DNA from: JADJSS01 sp046329815
GTDB taxonomy: Bacteria; Bacteroidota; Bacteroidia; Chitinophagales; JADIYW01
Length of the DNA: 64,000 nt
Reading direction: 5' to 3'
Assembly (NCBI GenBank): GCA_046329815.1
Contig: JAXLTY010000002.1
Span: 1,054,001 to 1,118,000, forward strand
Positions 36,244 to 45,450 of the stretch are shown one piece after another (position 1 is the first letter of the stretch; each line of letters opens with the position of its first letter). The notes beneath the pieces are model-generated. The model saw only the letters and a list, made by a program, of their open reading frames with translations. It had not been told where the DNA came from and made no database searches. The position numbers and the translations under genes are program-made.

Positions 36244-37572
36244 ATGCTTTGTTACCATTGCAATACACCATTTGAGATTCTTCCCTTAGATGAAGGAAAA
36301 AGCAAGTATTGTAAAAAATGTGGATTACTCATCTATAAAAAAGAGAATAATGCGATATTAATTTATCAGCCGGAAACCACTACTGCAAAGCAAGATGAAG
36401 AATCGGAAATCCGCGAATTAATTATCCGTGAGAAAGAACTGCGTTACAAAGAACAACTGGAACGCAAACAAAAAGAGCAGGAATTCCGTGAGCGCCTGGA
36501 GCAAATCCGTTTATTAAAAGAAAAGGAAGAAGAAGCAAGGAAAATAAAAGAGAAGGAAGAACAGGAACGCTTGTTTCAATTGCAACTGGAAGAAGAAAAG
36601 CGATTGCAGAAAAGTTCGTTAAAAGCGCAAATCGCGAAAGAACAGCAGGAACGCGAACGACTGGAAAAAGAAATGCAGCTACAGGAACAGTTAAAACTGC
36701 AACTGGAACAGAAAATAGAAGAAGCGAAAAAACTGGAAGCATTGCAACTGGCGTATGATGAGCAGATAAAAGCCGAAAAGATAAAACTGGAACAGGAACG
36801 CATTGCTTTAGAAAAGAAAGAACAGGAAATTTTACAGCAAAAAGAAGCTGCACGTATCCAGTTTGCAACTATCAATGAAATGCCTAAAAATGTCCTGGTA
36901 AAAAATATTGAATCGTCTGCAAAACACCGAATGAAATATGCTGCGTTATTGTTTGCGGGTATTTTGCTGGCTGCTGTTTTTATGTTCTTTAAAAACAAGG
37001 TCTCTTTTTTAGCAAAGACAAAAAATAATGCTACCGTATTGGCTTCTGTTGATACGAATAAATCAGCAATACCGTTTGATTATAATACTGACACTGTTTT
37101 ATTACAACAACTGCGCACTAACCTGATTGGCAGAGATATTTTGTCGTGGAATAATATCAAAGACAAAGACATCAAAAATATTACGATACTTTCCGCTGAT
37201 GAAAATGATGTAAACAGCCGTTATACAGTTGTCTTAAATTTAGCAGATGGTATTACCAGAGCTTCAGCAGAATTGAATTTGAGTTATAACAAAATCATTT
37301 TAAACAAGATTGAAACCACTAAGATAACATACTCAAACGTTGCGCCAACGAACGCATGGTTTAGCTTTGTGCCGTTGCCGAATTGCAGTATTTCTATTAA
37401 CACGAACAACAATCCGATACAATTGAAAACATGCGATGATTGCACCATCACAAAGATACTTTCTACCAAAGATGCTGTACATGAGATTGCCAATTCGGAA
37501 TATATTTACATCAAATCAGACACCAGGTATGAAGCGTCTGTTGACTTTACTTATTTGCCTCTAAGCCATTAA
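36244..37572 (+). CDS. Zinc-ribbon, coiled-coil membrane protein
   Basis: 442 residues. CYHCNTPF and YCKKCGLLIY form an N-terminal zinc ribbon (residues 3-29). Residues 55-215 are a long uninterrupted charged coiled coil rich in Glu, Lys, Gln and Arg (for example EELIREKELRYKEQLERK-like stretches). One transmembrane helix at about 231-247 (YAALLFAGILLAAVFMFF) is followed by an extracytoplasmic domain of about 190 residues with SYNKIILNKIETT and a Cys-containing end (CDDCTI). The topology, cytosolic rod with sensor-like outer domain, suits a scaffold linked to the downstream signalling genes. Function unknown. Confidence 0.7.
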   Translation: MLCYHCNTPFEILPLDEGKSKYCKKCGLLIYKKENNAILIYQPETTTAKQDEESEIRELIIREKELRYKEQLERKQKEQEFRERLEQIRLLKEKEEEARKIKEKEEQERLFQLQLEEEKRLQKSSLKAQIAKEQQERERLEKEMQLQEQLKLQLEQKIEEAKKLEALQLAYDEQIKAEKIKLEQERIALEKKEQEILQQKEAARIQFATINEMPKNVLVKNIESSAKHRMKYAALLFAGILLAAVFMFFKNKVSFLAKTKNNATVLASVDTNKSAIPFDYNTDTVLLQQLRTNLIGRDILSWNNIKDKDIKNITILSADENDVNSRYTVVLNLADGITRASAELNLSYNKIILNKIETTKITYSNVAPTNAWFSFVPLPNCSISINTNNNPIQLKTCDDCTITKILSTKDAVHEIANSEYIYIKSDTRYEASVDFTYLPLSH

Positions 37573-37573
37573 C

Positions 37574-38212
37574 ATGATAAAGACCGCGAGTATTTTCATA
37601 TTATTTTTTCCGGCAATGCTCTTCGCTCAAAGAGGCACATTGAAACCTGATGTGAAGCCGCAAGCACCTGTAAATATTAGTGATTCCAAAAAGAATATCA
37701 CCAGCGATGCTGATGAAAAAACATGGCAGGTTTCGGATGGTTTGTTTGTTTGCGGAGACAGTTCTAATTTTTGTTATGAAGTAAAAGAGAATGGCGTCAG
37801 CAAAATGATCAAACAAAAAGACGTTTCCGGTTTTTTCTTTGAAGATGGTTATAAATATATCATCACTGTAAAAGAGGAAATGAAAAAAGCGCCAATTGCA
37901 GTTGACGAAAGTATTTATGCTTACACTTTAATAAAAGTAATTTCAAAAAAACCTGTGGAAAACTTTGCTTCAATTCCGGTAGCATCATCTGGTGAAAATA
38001 AAGCAAATGATATTTCTAAAGATGCAAAAAATATTCCTGTTGTTGCTGACCAAACTACAATTGTTGCACCTGCATCACCAACAAACAACAACGAAAGCAA
38101 GCTACTGGAAGAAATCACAACATTGAAAAAACAACTTAAAGACCTTCAAAAACACGTTGAAACCATGCAATTACAATTGGATATGCAGTTGCAGTTGTTT
38201 AATAAGAAATAA
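37574..38212 (+). CDS. Exported DUF4377-like protein with terminal coiled coil
   Basis: 212 residues, signal peptide MIKTASIFILFFPAMLFAQ. VSDGLFVCGDSSNFCYEVKE, then VSGFFFEDGYKYIITVKEEM, fits the DUF4377 pattern (C...C..V... I.GF.yE.GY.Y.l.V). The C-terminal 45 residues (LLEEITTLKKQLKDLQKHVE) form a coiled coil. The same domain recurs in tandem in the protein at 46840-48618, at the other end of the cluster. It starts 1 bp after the previous gene's stop. Confidence 0.7.
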   Translation: MIKTASIFILFFPAMLFAQRGTLKPDVKPQAPVNISDSKKNITSDADEKTWQVSDGLFVCGDSSNFCYEVKENGVSKMIKQKDVSGFFFEDGYKYIITVKEEMKKAPIAVDESIYAYTLIKVISKKPVENFASIPVASSGENKANDISKDAKNIPVVADQTTIVAPASPTNNNESKLLEEITTLKKQLKDLQKHVETMQLQLDMQLQLFNKK

Positions 38213-38250
38213 GTTAGTTTTTAACTTCTTAACAATACAACTGTAAAAAA

Positions 38251-38300
38251 TTGATTTTTATCAACATGTATTTTGTTGATTGAATATGATTTTGTAAGTT
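38251..38300 (+). promoter_or_regulatory. Conserved upstream element, copy 1
   Basis: TTGATTTTTATCAACA is a palindrome (TTGAT-N4-ATCAA) followed by TATTTTG and TGAATAT.ATTTT. About 40 of 50 positions match the element at 40752-40801 upstream of the peptidase-FHA gene. It is 186 bp before the FHA-ABC gene, in a 273-bp spacer. Likely a shared operator or promoter. Confidence 0.6.
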
Positions 38301-38485
38301 TAACTTATAATCCTAAATAATAAGTTGTATATAACTGAAGAGATTTAGAGATTGTTATAAAGTTACTTTTTTGTGATAAAGTAAATGAATTATAACATTC
38401 GATATTCAAATTCATTAATCACACACAATAAACATTCTAAGAAATAGAAAAATTGCAAACTCAACTTAATCCAAAATAAAATACA

Positions 38486-40732
38486 ATGCAAAATACAATT
38501 ATTTTTAAGTTCAATAATGAATTAAAAAAAATACCACTTTTCCATAAAACTAAAATTGCTTTTGGAAGGGAAAAAGATACAAATACAATTGCATTTAATA
38601 ATCCTATGCTTTCCAGAAATCATTTAGAAATAGGAACTGATGGTAAAAATATTTATGTTACAGATTTAGATAGTACAAATGGAACATTTGTTAATGGAAA
38701 AAAATTAAAAGCGAATCAAAAGTATGTAATAACATCTTCGGACAAAGTAAGCATAGGTAACAATGAAAAGCTTTGTATTATTTATATAGAAGACAATAAA
38801 ACGACAAGTCAGAGCTTAAATTCATTATTAAGTAAAAAGGATGAAATAATTATAGGCAGAAGCAATAAATGTGATATTGTAATCAATGATGATTCTGTTT
38901 CAAGAATGCATACAAAAATTTCTAAAATCAAGAATGATATCTATGTTGAAGATCTAAGAAGTACAAATGGAACTTTCTTAAACCAACACAAAATAAAAAT
39001 AAAGTCAAAAGTAACTTCATCTGATACTATTTTTATTGGGTTACATGCATTTTCATTGAATACCGAAAGCAGAGATCTATCCATAGAAAGTGCTATACGG
39101 ACAGTTCAGTTAAAAAAAGTTTTTAAAGATGGCAGGACAGGTTTACATCCTATAAATATAAATATTTCTTCAAAAAAAATAGTTGCGTTGATGGGTCCAA
39201 GTGGATGTGGAAAATCAACACTACTAAAAGCATTAAATGGTGATAGTCCTGCATCTTCAGGAGAAGTTTTTATTTTTGGATTAGAGTTAGTAAAGAACTA
39301 TGAGCTATTAAAACAAAAAATTGGTTATGTACCACAAGATGATATAGTTCATTCAGAATTAACTGTAAATGAAACACTTTACTATGCAGCAAAATTAAGA
39401 TTGTCTGACGGTGCATTAGAAACCTTAATTCAAGAAAGAATAACAGAAATATTAGTTTCATTAAATCTAAATGATACAGCAATAAGAAGCACTAAAATCA
39501 AAAACCTTTCTGGCGGACAAAGAAAAAGAATCTCCATTGCAGTAGAATTATTAAACCGTCCATCCATTCTATTTTTAGATGAACCAACCAGTTCCTTAGA
39601 TCCTGAAACAATTGAGGAATTTTTAAAATGCCTGAGATATCTATGCCAACAAGGAACAACAGTAATAATGGTAACGCATAAACCTGAAGATTTACATTTT
39701 GTAGATGAAATAATTTTCTTAGGTGCAAAAGGTCATCATGCGTTTGCAGGATCAAAAAATGAATTCTTATCCTATTTCCAGAAAAAAAATATTATTGAAG
39801 TTTATTCCCTGTTAAATTCAGAAAAAAAAGCAAAAGAATGGAATCTGAAATTGCCAAATAGTACTCAATCAAATCAATTAATTCCATCTAAAAATATAAA
39901 AAAAGAAATAAGCACATCGCCTATTCTTCAGTTATTTTGGCAATCAAAGAGGTATTTGAATATTAAAACAAATGATTTAAAGAATATGCTCTTATTATTT
40001 TTACAACCATTAATAATTGCTATCTTAATAAAATTAAGCTTTAGCCATTTAACCGGCATATCACCATTAACAGGAAAAAAAGAAGGAATACTTGGTGCGG
40101 TATTTATGATTATAATTTCTACTATATGGTTTGGTGTAAGTAATTCGGCAAAAGAGATAGTATCAGAGAAAGCAATTTTCAGGCGTGAAAGAATGTATAA
40201 CTTATACCTAGGTAATTATTTTCTTTCAAAATGGATAGTACTTTCTATCATTTCATTCTTTCAGCTTTCATTTTTTTTATTTATTTTAAAAATTGAATAT
40301 GGCAGTGAATTAACCAACTATATAAATAGTTTATTGTACTTGTTTTTCATTGGTAACTCAGCGATTATTTTAGGTTTATTGTTATCTGCAATAAGCGAAA
40401 GCACTGATGCTGTAATGACTATCTTACCTGTAGCATTGTTATCACAAATAATTTTGGCAGGCATAATAACTCCATTGCAAAGTAAAACAACTGAATTCCT
40501 GAGCTATTTTACAATAGGAAGATGGGGAACTGAAGGATTTTGCAGGATTCAGGATGCAAATACAAATACATTTTTTTTCACAGAAGTATTAAATAAAAAT
40601 CTTTATAATGAAGAATTAGCAGGATTATTTGATTCTTTATTAGAAAATATTCTGTTTATTGTTTTGCTAAATATAGTCATGATTGTTATTGTTTTACTTT
40701 CATTAAAGAAAATTGAAAACACAAATTCATAA
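38486..40732 (+). CDS. FHA-FHA-ABC transporter (ATPase fused to ABC-2 permease)
   Basis: 748 residues. Two N-terminal FHA domains: the first with FGREKD, SRNHLEIG and STNGTFVNG, the second with IGRSNKCDIVIND, SRMHTKI and STNGTFLN. Then an ABC ATPase at about 205-430 with Walker A GPSGCGKSTLL, signature LSGGQRKRISIAVELL and Walker B ILFLDEPTSSLDP. The C-terminal third has six hydrophobic segments of an ABC-2 permease. FHA domains bind phosphothreonine, so export or ATPase activity is probably gated by a kinase, and one is encoded in the cluster at 45447. The fusion resembles the ABCG/White-type layout. The cargo is unknown. Confidence 0.93.
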   Translation: MQNTIIFKFNNELKKIPLFHKTKIAFGREKDTNTIAFNNPMLSRNHLEIGTDGKNIYVTDLDSTNGTFVNGKKLKANQKYVITSSDKVSIGNNEKLCIIYIEDNKTTSQSLNSLLSKKDEIIIGRSNKCDIVINDDSVSRMHTKISKIKNDIYVEDLRSTNGTFLNQHKIKIKSKVTSSDTIFIGLHAFSLNTESRDLSIESAIRTVQLKKVFKDGRTGLHPININISSKKIVALMGPSGCGKSTLLKALNGDSPASSGEVFIFGLELVKNYELLKQKIGYVPQDDIVHSELTVNETLYYAAKLRLSDGALETLIQERITEILVSLNLNDTAIRSTKIKNLSGGQRKRISIAVELLNRPSILFLDEPTSSLDPETIEEFLKCLRYLCQQGTTVIMVTHKPEDLHFVDEIIFLGAKGHHAFAGSKNEFLSYFQKKNIIEVYSLLNSEKKAKEWNLKLPNSTQSNQLIPSKNIKKEISTSPILQLFWQSKRYLNIKTNDLKNMLLLFLQPLIIAILIKLSFSHLTGISPLTGKKEGILGAVFMIIISTIWFGVSNSAKEIVSEKAIFRRERMYNLYLGNYFLSKWIVLSIISFFQLSFFLFILKIEYGSELTNYINSLLYLFFIGNSAIILGLLLSAISESTDAVMTILPVALLSQIILAGIITPLQSKTTEFLSYFTIGRWGTEGFCRIQDANTNTFFFTEVLNKNLYNEELAGLFDSLLENILFIVLLNIVMIVIVLLSLKKIENTNS

Positions 40733-40751
40733 ACTCAAATCTATTTCTTTC

Positions 40752-40801
40752 TTGATTTTTATCAACACATATTTTGAAGTTTGAATATAATTTTTTAGAT
40801 T
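40752..40801 (+). promoter_or_regulatory. Conserved upstream element, copy 2
   Basis: TTGATTTTTATCAACACATA begins the copy and matches the element at 38251-38300 over about 50 bp. It ends 18 bp before the peptidase-FHA start at 40819, so it would allow separate initiation inside the cluster. Confidence 0.6.
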
Positions 40802-40818
40802 AGTGTAAAAATAAATTT

Positions 40819-41898
40819 ATGAACAATTTAATTCATCCTAAAGAAAATACTTATAAAACTATCATGTTTATCGTTGGTGGAATTATTTGGCTTGTTATCT
40901 CCTGTTTAATTCTTGCTTTTATAGTCACAACACTTGGTGTAGGTCTTATATTTGGGATTCTTTACATATGTATTATAGCGTTCTTTTCATGGATAGCATC
41001 TCAATTTTTCAAAGCTCAAATATTAGGCGATTCTGTAAAAGTTTCTAATTCTCAATATCCTGAAATACATGAAAAAGTAGTTGATTATTGTCAAAAAGTT
41101 AACTTAGCCAAAATACCTGAAGTTTTTGTATTTAATAGCAATGGTATGCTAAATGCTTTTGCAGTTAAATTCTTTATGAAAAAATATGTTATGCTTACAT
41201 CTTCTATTGTTGACATTGCGTATAAAGATAATAATCACTATGATGAATTAAACTTTATCATAGGACACGAGTTAGGTCATCATGCGGCAAATCACACTAG
41301 CTTTAAAAGAAATTTATTGATTGGCCCTGCAAAGATAATTCCATTTATAGGTGCTGCATATTCTCGAGCGTGTGAGTTAACGGCAGACAGACATGGTATG
41401 TATTTGTCAAATAATGCAAACGCAAGTATTAATTCATTAATTAATCTTGCACATGGAAGCAAAGCTTTATCTCCTAAAACAAATATTGATTCATTTGCTT
41501 CTCAAGAAAATGAAATACCTGAATTTATTGGTTTTCTTATCAAAATATATTCTACACATCCTAGACTCACCAAAAGAGTGATAGAATTAAAAAGTTTTTC
41601 AACGGAATTAAATATTAATACAGAAAATTACACCTCTAATATTATTAATAATAATTATAGCTCTAAAAAGGTATCTATAGGAAGAGCTTCAGATTGTACT
41701 ATTGTAATAAATGATACAACCGTATCAAAAATGCATGCAGAAATTATTTTTGAAAATGGAAATATCTCCATAAGAGACTTAGGCTCTACAAATGGTACTT
41801 TTATAAACGGTAATAAATTAAATGGAACACAATTATTGCACCCAAATGATATAGTAAAAGCAGGTAATTCTGTTGTGACCTGGCAAAATTACATTTAA
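40819..41898 (+). CDS. M48-family membrane metallopeptidase with C-terminal FHA domain
   Basis: 359 residues. Two membrane spans at about 17-60, then a catalytic domain with FIIGHELGHHAANH (HExxH zinc site) and ACELTADRHGMYL (third ligand Glu). This is HtpX/Ste24-like, with the active site on the cytosolic side. Residues 275-355 are an FHA domain: SIGRASDCTIVINDTTVSKM and RDLGSTNGTFINGNKL. The fusion of a quality-control protease with a phosphothreonine reader is unusual and fits the kinase cluster. It is preceded by the conserved palindrome element. Confidence 0.92.
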   Translation: MNNLIHPKENTYKTIMFIVGGIIWLVISCLILAFIVTTLGVGLIFGILYICIIAFFSWIASQFFKAQILGDSVKVSNSQYPEIHEKVVDYCQKVNLAKIPEVFVFNSNGMLNAFAVKFFMKKYVMLTSSIVDIAYKDNNHYDELNFIIGHELGHHAANHTSFKRNLLIGPAKIIPFIGAAYSRACELTADRHGMYLSNNANASINSLINLAHGSKALSPKTNIDSFASQENEIPEFIGFLIKIYSTHPRLTKRVIELKSFSTELNINTENYTSNIINNNYSSKKVSIGRASDCTIVINDTTVSKMHAEIIFENGNISIRDLGSTNGTFINGNKLNGTQLLHPNDIVKAGNSVVTWQNYI

Positions 41899-41933
41899 CA
41901 ACATATATTAATTATAAACTAAACAATAAATTT

Positions 41934-42632
41934 ATGGAAGGATTCAACCAATGTCAAAACGGACATTATTACAAAAACAACCTGAGCGAATGTCCTTATT
42001 GCCCAAAACTAAATACCGAAATTGGATTATTTCACAAAACACCTGTTTTAGGAAATACAATAACTGATAATTCTTTTGATAAAACTCAAATCAGCAACTC
42101 TGAAAATAGTTTTTCAAATGAATATGCTAAAACACAACTTTCAGGAACAAGCAATTTAGATAAAACACAAATTTCAGGTATGGATAATTTTGACAAAACT
42201 CAGGTAGTAGGTGTAGCTAATAACAATACACCAGCAAAGAAAGATTTCACCAGAACGTTTATTCAGGATACGGATATAAACCACGAAGGTGTTGCAGCTA
42301 CCAATCAAATCAGACAAGCAAGAAAACTGTCAGGTTGGATAGTTTCATTCACATTAGATCCAATGGGTTTGGATTACAGAATATATGAAGGCACCAATAC
42401 TATTGGTAGAGATAATGAAAACACTATTACTATCTCAGACGATATGTCTATTTCAGGTAAACATGTATCTATCCTTAGTAAAAAAGGTAAATTCTATATC
42501 AAAGATGAAATGGCAGCTAATGGCACATTTATCAATAATGAAGAATTAGAAATTGGAAAATCGTATGATTTAAATGATGGTGATGAAATAAAGTTAGGTA
42601 AGACAGTTTTTAAATTCAGATCCAGTTTTTAA
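41934..42632 (+). CDS. FHA protein with N-terminal zinc ribbon and repeated KTQ motifs
   Basis: 232 residues. CQNGHYYKNNLSECPYC near residue 4-22 is a zinc-ribbon-like start. Residues 45-105 carry repeats: FDKTQISN, YAKTQLSG, LDKTQISG, FDKTQVVG, then FTRTFIQ. Residues 135-232 are an FHA domain (NTIGRDNENTITISDDMSIS, KHVSIL, AANGTFINNEE). The repeated Thr are probable phosphorylation targets of the cluster kinase, recognised by this or neighbouring FHA domains, similar in logic to actinobacterial GarA or Fha proteins. There is no membrane segment. Confidence 0.88.
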   Translation: MEGFNQCQNGHYYKNNLSECPYCPKLNTEIGLFHKTPVLGNTITDNSFDKTQISNSENSFSNEYAKTQLSGTSNLDKTQISGMDNFDKTQVVGVANNNTPAKKDFTRTFIQDTDINHEGVAATNQIRQARKLSGWIVSFTLDPMGLDYRIYEGTNTIGRDNENTITISDDMSISGKHVSILSKKGKFYIKDEMAANGTFINNEELEIGKSYDLNDGDEIKLGKTVFKFRSSF

Positions 42633-42642
42633 ATAAAAAATT

Positions 42643-44196
42643 ATGAAAAAGAAGCTGGTTGCAATATTTTTCTTTTACTTCTCTTACATCATTACTTCTC
42701 TTTCTCAGATATCTTACAAAATAACTGAAAAAGAAGTTAATTTCGAAGAATTCCCTCAAGTATCATTTAAACTGTGGTCGCGAGCAATTACTTCTATTGA
42801 TACTAATAAAATTAATTTAAAAGAAGACAAAGTTGAGATAAAAACAGCTACTTACAAACTTACAAGAGATACCAGCAAAAAAGCATTAAAAAATAAAATC
42901 CTATTTATTCTTATTGAAAATCATTATTTGCAAAAAGGCGTAAGTGAACGTTCTTTTTTTAAAAATATATTAACAACAGGGCTATACGGAAAAATAAAAC
43001 ATGGTGACAAAGTATTTATAGGAACTTTCGATTGGTACAGAAGTAACAAGTACTTATTTTTACTTAACAATTCACCTCTTGATGATGAAAACCAAATTAT
43101 TAGTTTAATAAATAATATCTCATCACCTGCTCCATTACAAAACAAACAAGTTGGTGCAGACATTTATTTTGCGTTAGATGAAACTTTAAAATTCTTATCT
43201 CAATTAAAAGATAGTTTACCCAAAAATATACTTTTACTTTCAGATGATTTTCCAAATATTGCAGGGCAAAAAACTGTAGACGAAATTAGAACCGAAAGTA
43301 TTAAATCAGATATACCAATTTATGCGATTGGTTATAATGTCGGAGCAGATAGATACAGTCAAATTACACAAAATGAAATCTGCCAGCCAACTAATGGTGT
43401 TTATTTTTCAAGTAAAACAAATGACAGAAACGTTTGCAGTAAAAAAATAGCTGAGTTTGTCGATATCATGAATATCAATAGTCTTGGAAAAACATATTTA
43501 GTAACTTTTAAATCAAAACAAAAAAAAGCAGGTCAAAATATTGTGATTAGTTTAGAAGAAAACGAAAAAAAGTTGGTTGAATCTACCATCAGATATCCTT
43601 TTAATTTATTTCAATGGATAATATCAAATATAATTTTATCAATCATTATCTTACTTAGCTTTCTAATTTTAGCTTTTGGAATCTATAAATCTATTCAAAA
43701 GAGCAAAAGATTAAAATTACAAGCAGCAATCGAAGCTCAGGAAAAGCAACTCGAAATAAAAAATGCAGCTAATGAAATTCAGCAATTAAAACAACATCAT
43801 CAATCTCAGCAACAATCTAATGATCAGAAATTCCGTGACCATAAGAAACAATTAGAAGAAGAAGCAAAATTAGAAAAGCTGAGACTATTAATGAAAGCAA
43901 AATCATTAATACCAAGAGTTAATTATGATTATAATGGACAAAAAGGACAATTTTATATTGATACACCGAGATTTAAAATTGGCAGAGATGAGAAAACAAA
44001 TTCATTTCATATTTCAGCTCCATCTTTGTCAAGAAATCATGCAGAAATCATTTTTAATGAAAATGGACAATTTATCATTAATGATTTAAACAGCACAAAT
44101 GGTGTGATTATAAACAGTAAAAAAGAAAATTCTATAGTTTTAAAACATGGTGATATCCTTAAATTAGGTGATGTAATACTCAAAATTAACTTATAA
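42643..44196 (+). CDS. VWA-like exported domain, transmembrane helix, coiled coil and FHA domain
   Basis: 517 residues. Signal peptide (VAIFFFYFSYIITSLSQ), then a VWA-like fold up to about 300: ILFILIENHYLQKGVSER at the MIDAS-strand position (the DxSxS motif is missing), ADIYFALDETLKFLSQLKDS, ILLLSDDFPN, IPIYAIGYNVG. One transmembrane helix near 327-350, a Gln/Lys-rich coiled coil to about 425, and an FHA domain at the end (FKIGRDEKTNSFHISAPSLS, SRNHAEI, DLNSTNGVIINSK). It can carry an outside signal to an inside phosphothreonine reader. Ten bp after the previous gene. Confidence 0.82.
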   Translation: MKKKLVAIFFFYFSYIITSLSQISYKITEKEVNFEEFPQVSFKLWSRAITSIDTNKINLKEDKVEIKTATYKLTRDTSKKALKNKILFILIENHYLQKGVSERSFFKNILTTGLYGKIKHGDKVFIGTFDWYRSNKYLFLLNNSPLDDENQIISLINNISSPAPLQNKQVGADIYFALDETLKFLSQLKDSLPKNILLLSDDFPNIAGQKTVDEIRTESIKSDIPIYAIGYNVGADRYSQITQNEICQPTNGVYFSSKTNDRNVCSKKIAEFVDIMNINSLGKTYLVTFKSKQKKAGQNIVISLEENEKKLVESTIRYPFNLFQWIISNIILSIIILLSFLILAFGIYKSIQKSKRLKLQAAIEAQEKQLEIKNAANEIQQLKQHHQSQQQSNDQKFRDHKKQLEEEAKLEKLRLLMKAKSLIPRVNYDYNGQKGQFYIDTPRFKIGRDEKTNSFHISAPSLSRNHAEIIFNENGQFIINDLNSTNGVIINSKKENSIVLKHGDILKLGDVILKINL

Positions 44197-44199
44197 AAG

Positions 44200-45450
44200 A
44201 TGGCAATTGAAAAATATATTGTTAAACATGCGGCGCTAACAGACATTGGTTTAAAAAGAAGCCGTAATGAAGATTCAATAGGATTTATAGAAATAGAAGA
44301 CGGATATGTTTTTGTGGTTTGTGATGGAATGGGCGGACACGAAGGCGGCGAAATTGCTTCTAAAACTGCAGTACGCGCTATTATTGAATATCTGAATTCT
44401 ACTAAAATTGAAAACGTATCTGTTTCTCTGCATCAGGCTATTACCTTTGCTAATAAAGAAATTTATAGCACTGCCATAAACAGACCCGATTTAAAAGGAA
44501 TGGGTACAACTGTTGTGGTTTTACTTATTTATAAGGATGAGATTTATACGGCGCATGTTGGCGACAGCAGAATTTATGCACTATCCGACAGACAATTCTT
44601 TCAGATTTCAAAAGACCATTCAGTGGTACAAGAAATGATAGATAATGGAATTATCCAACCACATGAAGCAGAAAATCATCCTAGAAAAAATGAGATAACC
44701 AGAGCACTTGGAGTCAAACAGGAGGTTATTCCGGCAATAAATAATAAAGTATTAAAAGCAAAAGTTGGCGATCGTTTTGTCATTTGTTCAGATGGTTTAC
44801 ATGGAATGATTAACACTCTTACATTTTCTACTACTGTACAACAGTTTGCAAATCCGGATGAATGTGCAGCAAAATTAATTGCACTGGCAAAAGAAGGTGG
44901 TGGCGACGATAATATTTCTGTACAAATTATAGATATTACAGAAAGTCCGTTTACAGAATCATACTATCCAACACAACCACAACTGCAAGCTCAGCCAAGT
45001 CAAATTAAATTAGAAGAAAAAACGACACTACCTGAAAAGAAAAGAAAGTTTTCTGTAAAACAAATAAGTATAATTTTAGGATTATTAATTGTTGCAGGTA
45101 TTGCATTTGGTATTTATAAATTTACATTTCACAAAAAAGAAGGAAAAATTGAAAATAGTAATAGTAAAAATAAAATAGATTCAACAAATGAAGATAAAGT
45201 AAAAGATAGTGCAATTACAGCAAATAAAGAATTATCAGAAAATAAGAATTCAGATAAAGTTATAGAAGATGAAGCAGCTGCCAAAAAACGAATAAAATTT
45301 GTAAAAGATAGCATAATAAAAGATAAAAAAATTAAAGAGCAAAAAACTAAAGATTCCTTGACATTAGCATTAAGAAAGAAAAAAGAAGAATTAGACAAAA
45401 GAGGGCAGGAAATAGCAGATTCAATAAAAAAAATAGGAACCAATAAATGA
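44200..45450 (+). CDS. PP2C-family Ser/Thr phosphatase, membrane anchored
   Basis: 416 residues. The PPM/PP2C domain (5-250) has TDIGLKRSRNEDSIGF, VVCDGMGGHEGGEIAS (metal Asp42-Gly43), THVGDSRIY-like AHVGDSRIYAL, and GGDDNISVQIID. A transmembrane helix lies at about 288-306, followed by a long outward Lys/Glu/Asp-rich tail. It is the antagonist of the Ser/Thr kinase encoded next, whose ATG overlaps its stop by 4 bp, a usual phosphatase-kinase pairing. Confidence 0.94.
   Translation: MAIEKYIVKHAALTDIGLKRSRNEDSIGFIEIEDGYVFVVCDGMGGHEGGEIASKTAVRAIIEYLNSTKIENVSVSLHQAITFANKEIYSTAINRPDLKGMGTTVVVLLIYKDEIYTAHVGDSRIYALSDRQFFQISKDHSVVQEMIDNGIIQPHEAENHPRKNEITRALGVKQEVIPAINNKVLKAKVGDRFVICSDGLHGMINTLTFSTTVQQFANPDECAAKLIALAKEGGGDDNISVQIIDITESPFTESYYPTQPQLQAQPSQIKLEEKTTLPEKKRKFSVKQISIILGLLIVAGIAFGIYKFTFHKKEGKIENSNSKNKIDSTNEDKVKDSAITANKELSENKNSDKVIEDEAAAKKRIKFVKDSIIKDKKIKEQKTKDSLTLALRKKKEELDKRGQEIADSIKKIGTNK

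Noticed and set aside
36422..36998. Two long minus-strand ORFs opposite the coiled-coil gene
   Set aside because: Low-complexity antisense frames of a Glu/Lys/Gln-rich coiled coil.
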